From the NCBI RefSeq assembly GCF_030323865.1, contig NZ_CP066362.1:372001-436000 (forward strand): a stretch of DNA of 64,000 bases, given 5' to 3'. Of this stretch, positions 63,408 through 64,000 are shown in pieces. Origin of the DNA: Pseudarthrobacter defluvii (GTDB lineage Bacteria > Actinomycetota > Actinomycetes > Actinomycetales > Micrococcaceae). The notes below the pieces were generated by a model that searched no databases, was not told the DNA's origin, and worked only from the letters and a program-made list of their open reading frames with translations. Position 1 is the first letter of the stretch. The number at the start of each line of letters is the position of its first letter. The position numbers and the translations under genes are program-made.

Positions 63408-64000
63408 GAGGAGACCACCGGCAGCGGCGAGGTTTCGTCCTCAAGGTGGGCCCGCCGTCGTCCGTCACCTCTGATCCACAAACGGTAGGCGAGGACCAGC
63501 AGCCCCAGCCACACCGCGCCGACGTACAGGGCGATCCGGGTGTCCTCGAAGGCACCCAGGACGCCGATCACCAGCGCCATGAAGGCGATGGTGAGCACGG
63601 AAGCGGCAGGCCACCACGGCGAGGGGAATTCCGACGCCGGGAGGCCCTTCCGCGCGATTTCCCGCTTCATGGCCACGTGGGACGCCAGGATCATCACCCA
63701 GACCCAGACCGTGGCGAAGGTGGCGATAGAGGCAATCACCAGGAACACGTCTTCCGGAATGACGGCGTTGAGGACTACGCCCACCAGCAGGATGCCTGCC
63801 ATCATGACCACGGTCATCCAGGGGACGCCGTGTCGGGAGACCTTACCGAAGGCGGCGGGCGCATGGCCCTGGTTGGAGAGTCCGAAGAGGATGCGTCCGG
63901 CGCCGAAAATGTCGCTGTTGATGGCCGAGAGGGCTGCCGTGATGACCACCGCGTTGAGGATGTGCGGCGCGGCCGGGATGCCCAGGCTGCTGAAGATCTG
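63404..64000 (-). CDS. Amino acid permease, C-terminal part (runs off the window)
   Basis: Partial APC-superfamily transporter, 198 residues visible; the start lies beyond base 64000. The segment [27 protein letters not shown] is the conserved helix 8 region of the AAT group (GabP/ProY/AnsP-like; here a span of 27). Four further helices and a charged C-terminal tail follow. The reading frame stays open through base 64000 with no stop. Its stop codon shares the CTAG palindrome with the convergent lyase stop. Confidence 0.85.
   Translation of the reverse strand, partial: QIFSSLGIPAAPHILNAVVITAALSAINSDIFGAGRILFGLSNQGHAPAAFGKVSRHGVPWMTVVMMAGILLVGVVLNAVIPEDVFLVIASIATFATVWVWVMILASHVAMKREIARKGLPASEFPSPWWPAASVLTIAFMALVIGVLGAFEDTRIALYVGAVWLGLLVLAYRLWIRGDGRRRAHLEDETSPLPVVSS

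Overview
The window is high-GC chromosomal DNA from an actinobacterium, most likely the Arthrobacter/Pseudarthrobacter group of the Micrococcaceae. This is judged from gene content and codon use; there is no rRNA gene to confirm it. Genes are densely packed, many overlap by 1 to 4 bases, and GTG and TTG starts are frequent. I see no insertion sequence, prophage, CRISPR array, tRNA or rRNA.

Layout. 0-4 kb: a fructose PTS operon on the minus strand (DeoR regulator, 1-phosphofructokinase, EIIABC), with an RBS for a further gene at the left edge. 4.3-8.8 kb: a small membrane protein, an esterase, and a beta-phosphoglucomutase plus GH65 phosphorylase pair behind a LacI-type operator. 8.8-17.3 kb: a minus-strand glycine/serine block (gcvP, gcvT, gcvH, glyA, sdaA, lipA) that can take glycine through serine to pyruvate and make the lipoyl cofactor. 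It is headed by a tandem glycine riboswitch, and a second, related tandem glycine riboswitch points the other way into a CycA-type permease (18.1-19.7 kb). 19.8-29.5 kb: mixed housekeeping genes (PxpA homologue, DUF445, glycerophosphodiesterase, permuted CaiB-type protein, DoxX-like protein, AzlCD exporter, small proteins, TetR regulator, thiamine-binding protein).

29.5-33.6 kb: an O-methyltransferase, then a tight operon of an acyl-CoA-dehydrogenase-like protein, a PIG-L deacetylase fused to a NodS-like methyltransferase, and a family 2 glycosyltransferase, closed by a strong terminator. 33.7-41 kb: envelope and stress-type genes (BrkB/YihY protein, DUF3618, Holin-X, low-complexity proteins, SDR, SigB/SigF-type sigma factor). 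Several promoters here carry a TAAG-N4-CTTA palindrome.

41-51 kb: an almost unbroken operon for ADP-heptose synthesis and transfer: GmhB-, GmhA- and two complete HldE-type enzymes, a family 9 heptosyltransferase-like protein, two other glycosyltransferases, an SDR, an aldehyde dehydrogenase and a spermidine-synthase-like protein. Heptose pathways are best known from Gram-negative LPS, so an operon with two bifunctional HldE proteins in an Arthrobacter-like genome is one of the two most interesting features here, together with the paired riboswitches.

52-57 kb: a LysR regulator divergent from an MHS-type transporter and 3-hydroxybutyrate dehydrogenase, then an HxlR regulator divergent from a QorB-like reductase. 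57-64 kb: a NitT/TauT-type ABC importer, an IclR regulator, a CoA-transferase and an HMG-CoA-lyase-type enzyme, probably one carboxylate uptake and breakdown regulon sharing a CCACATNGTG motif. A truncated amino-acid permease runs off the right edge.
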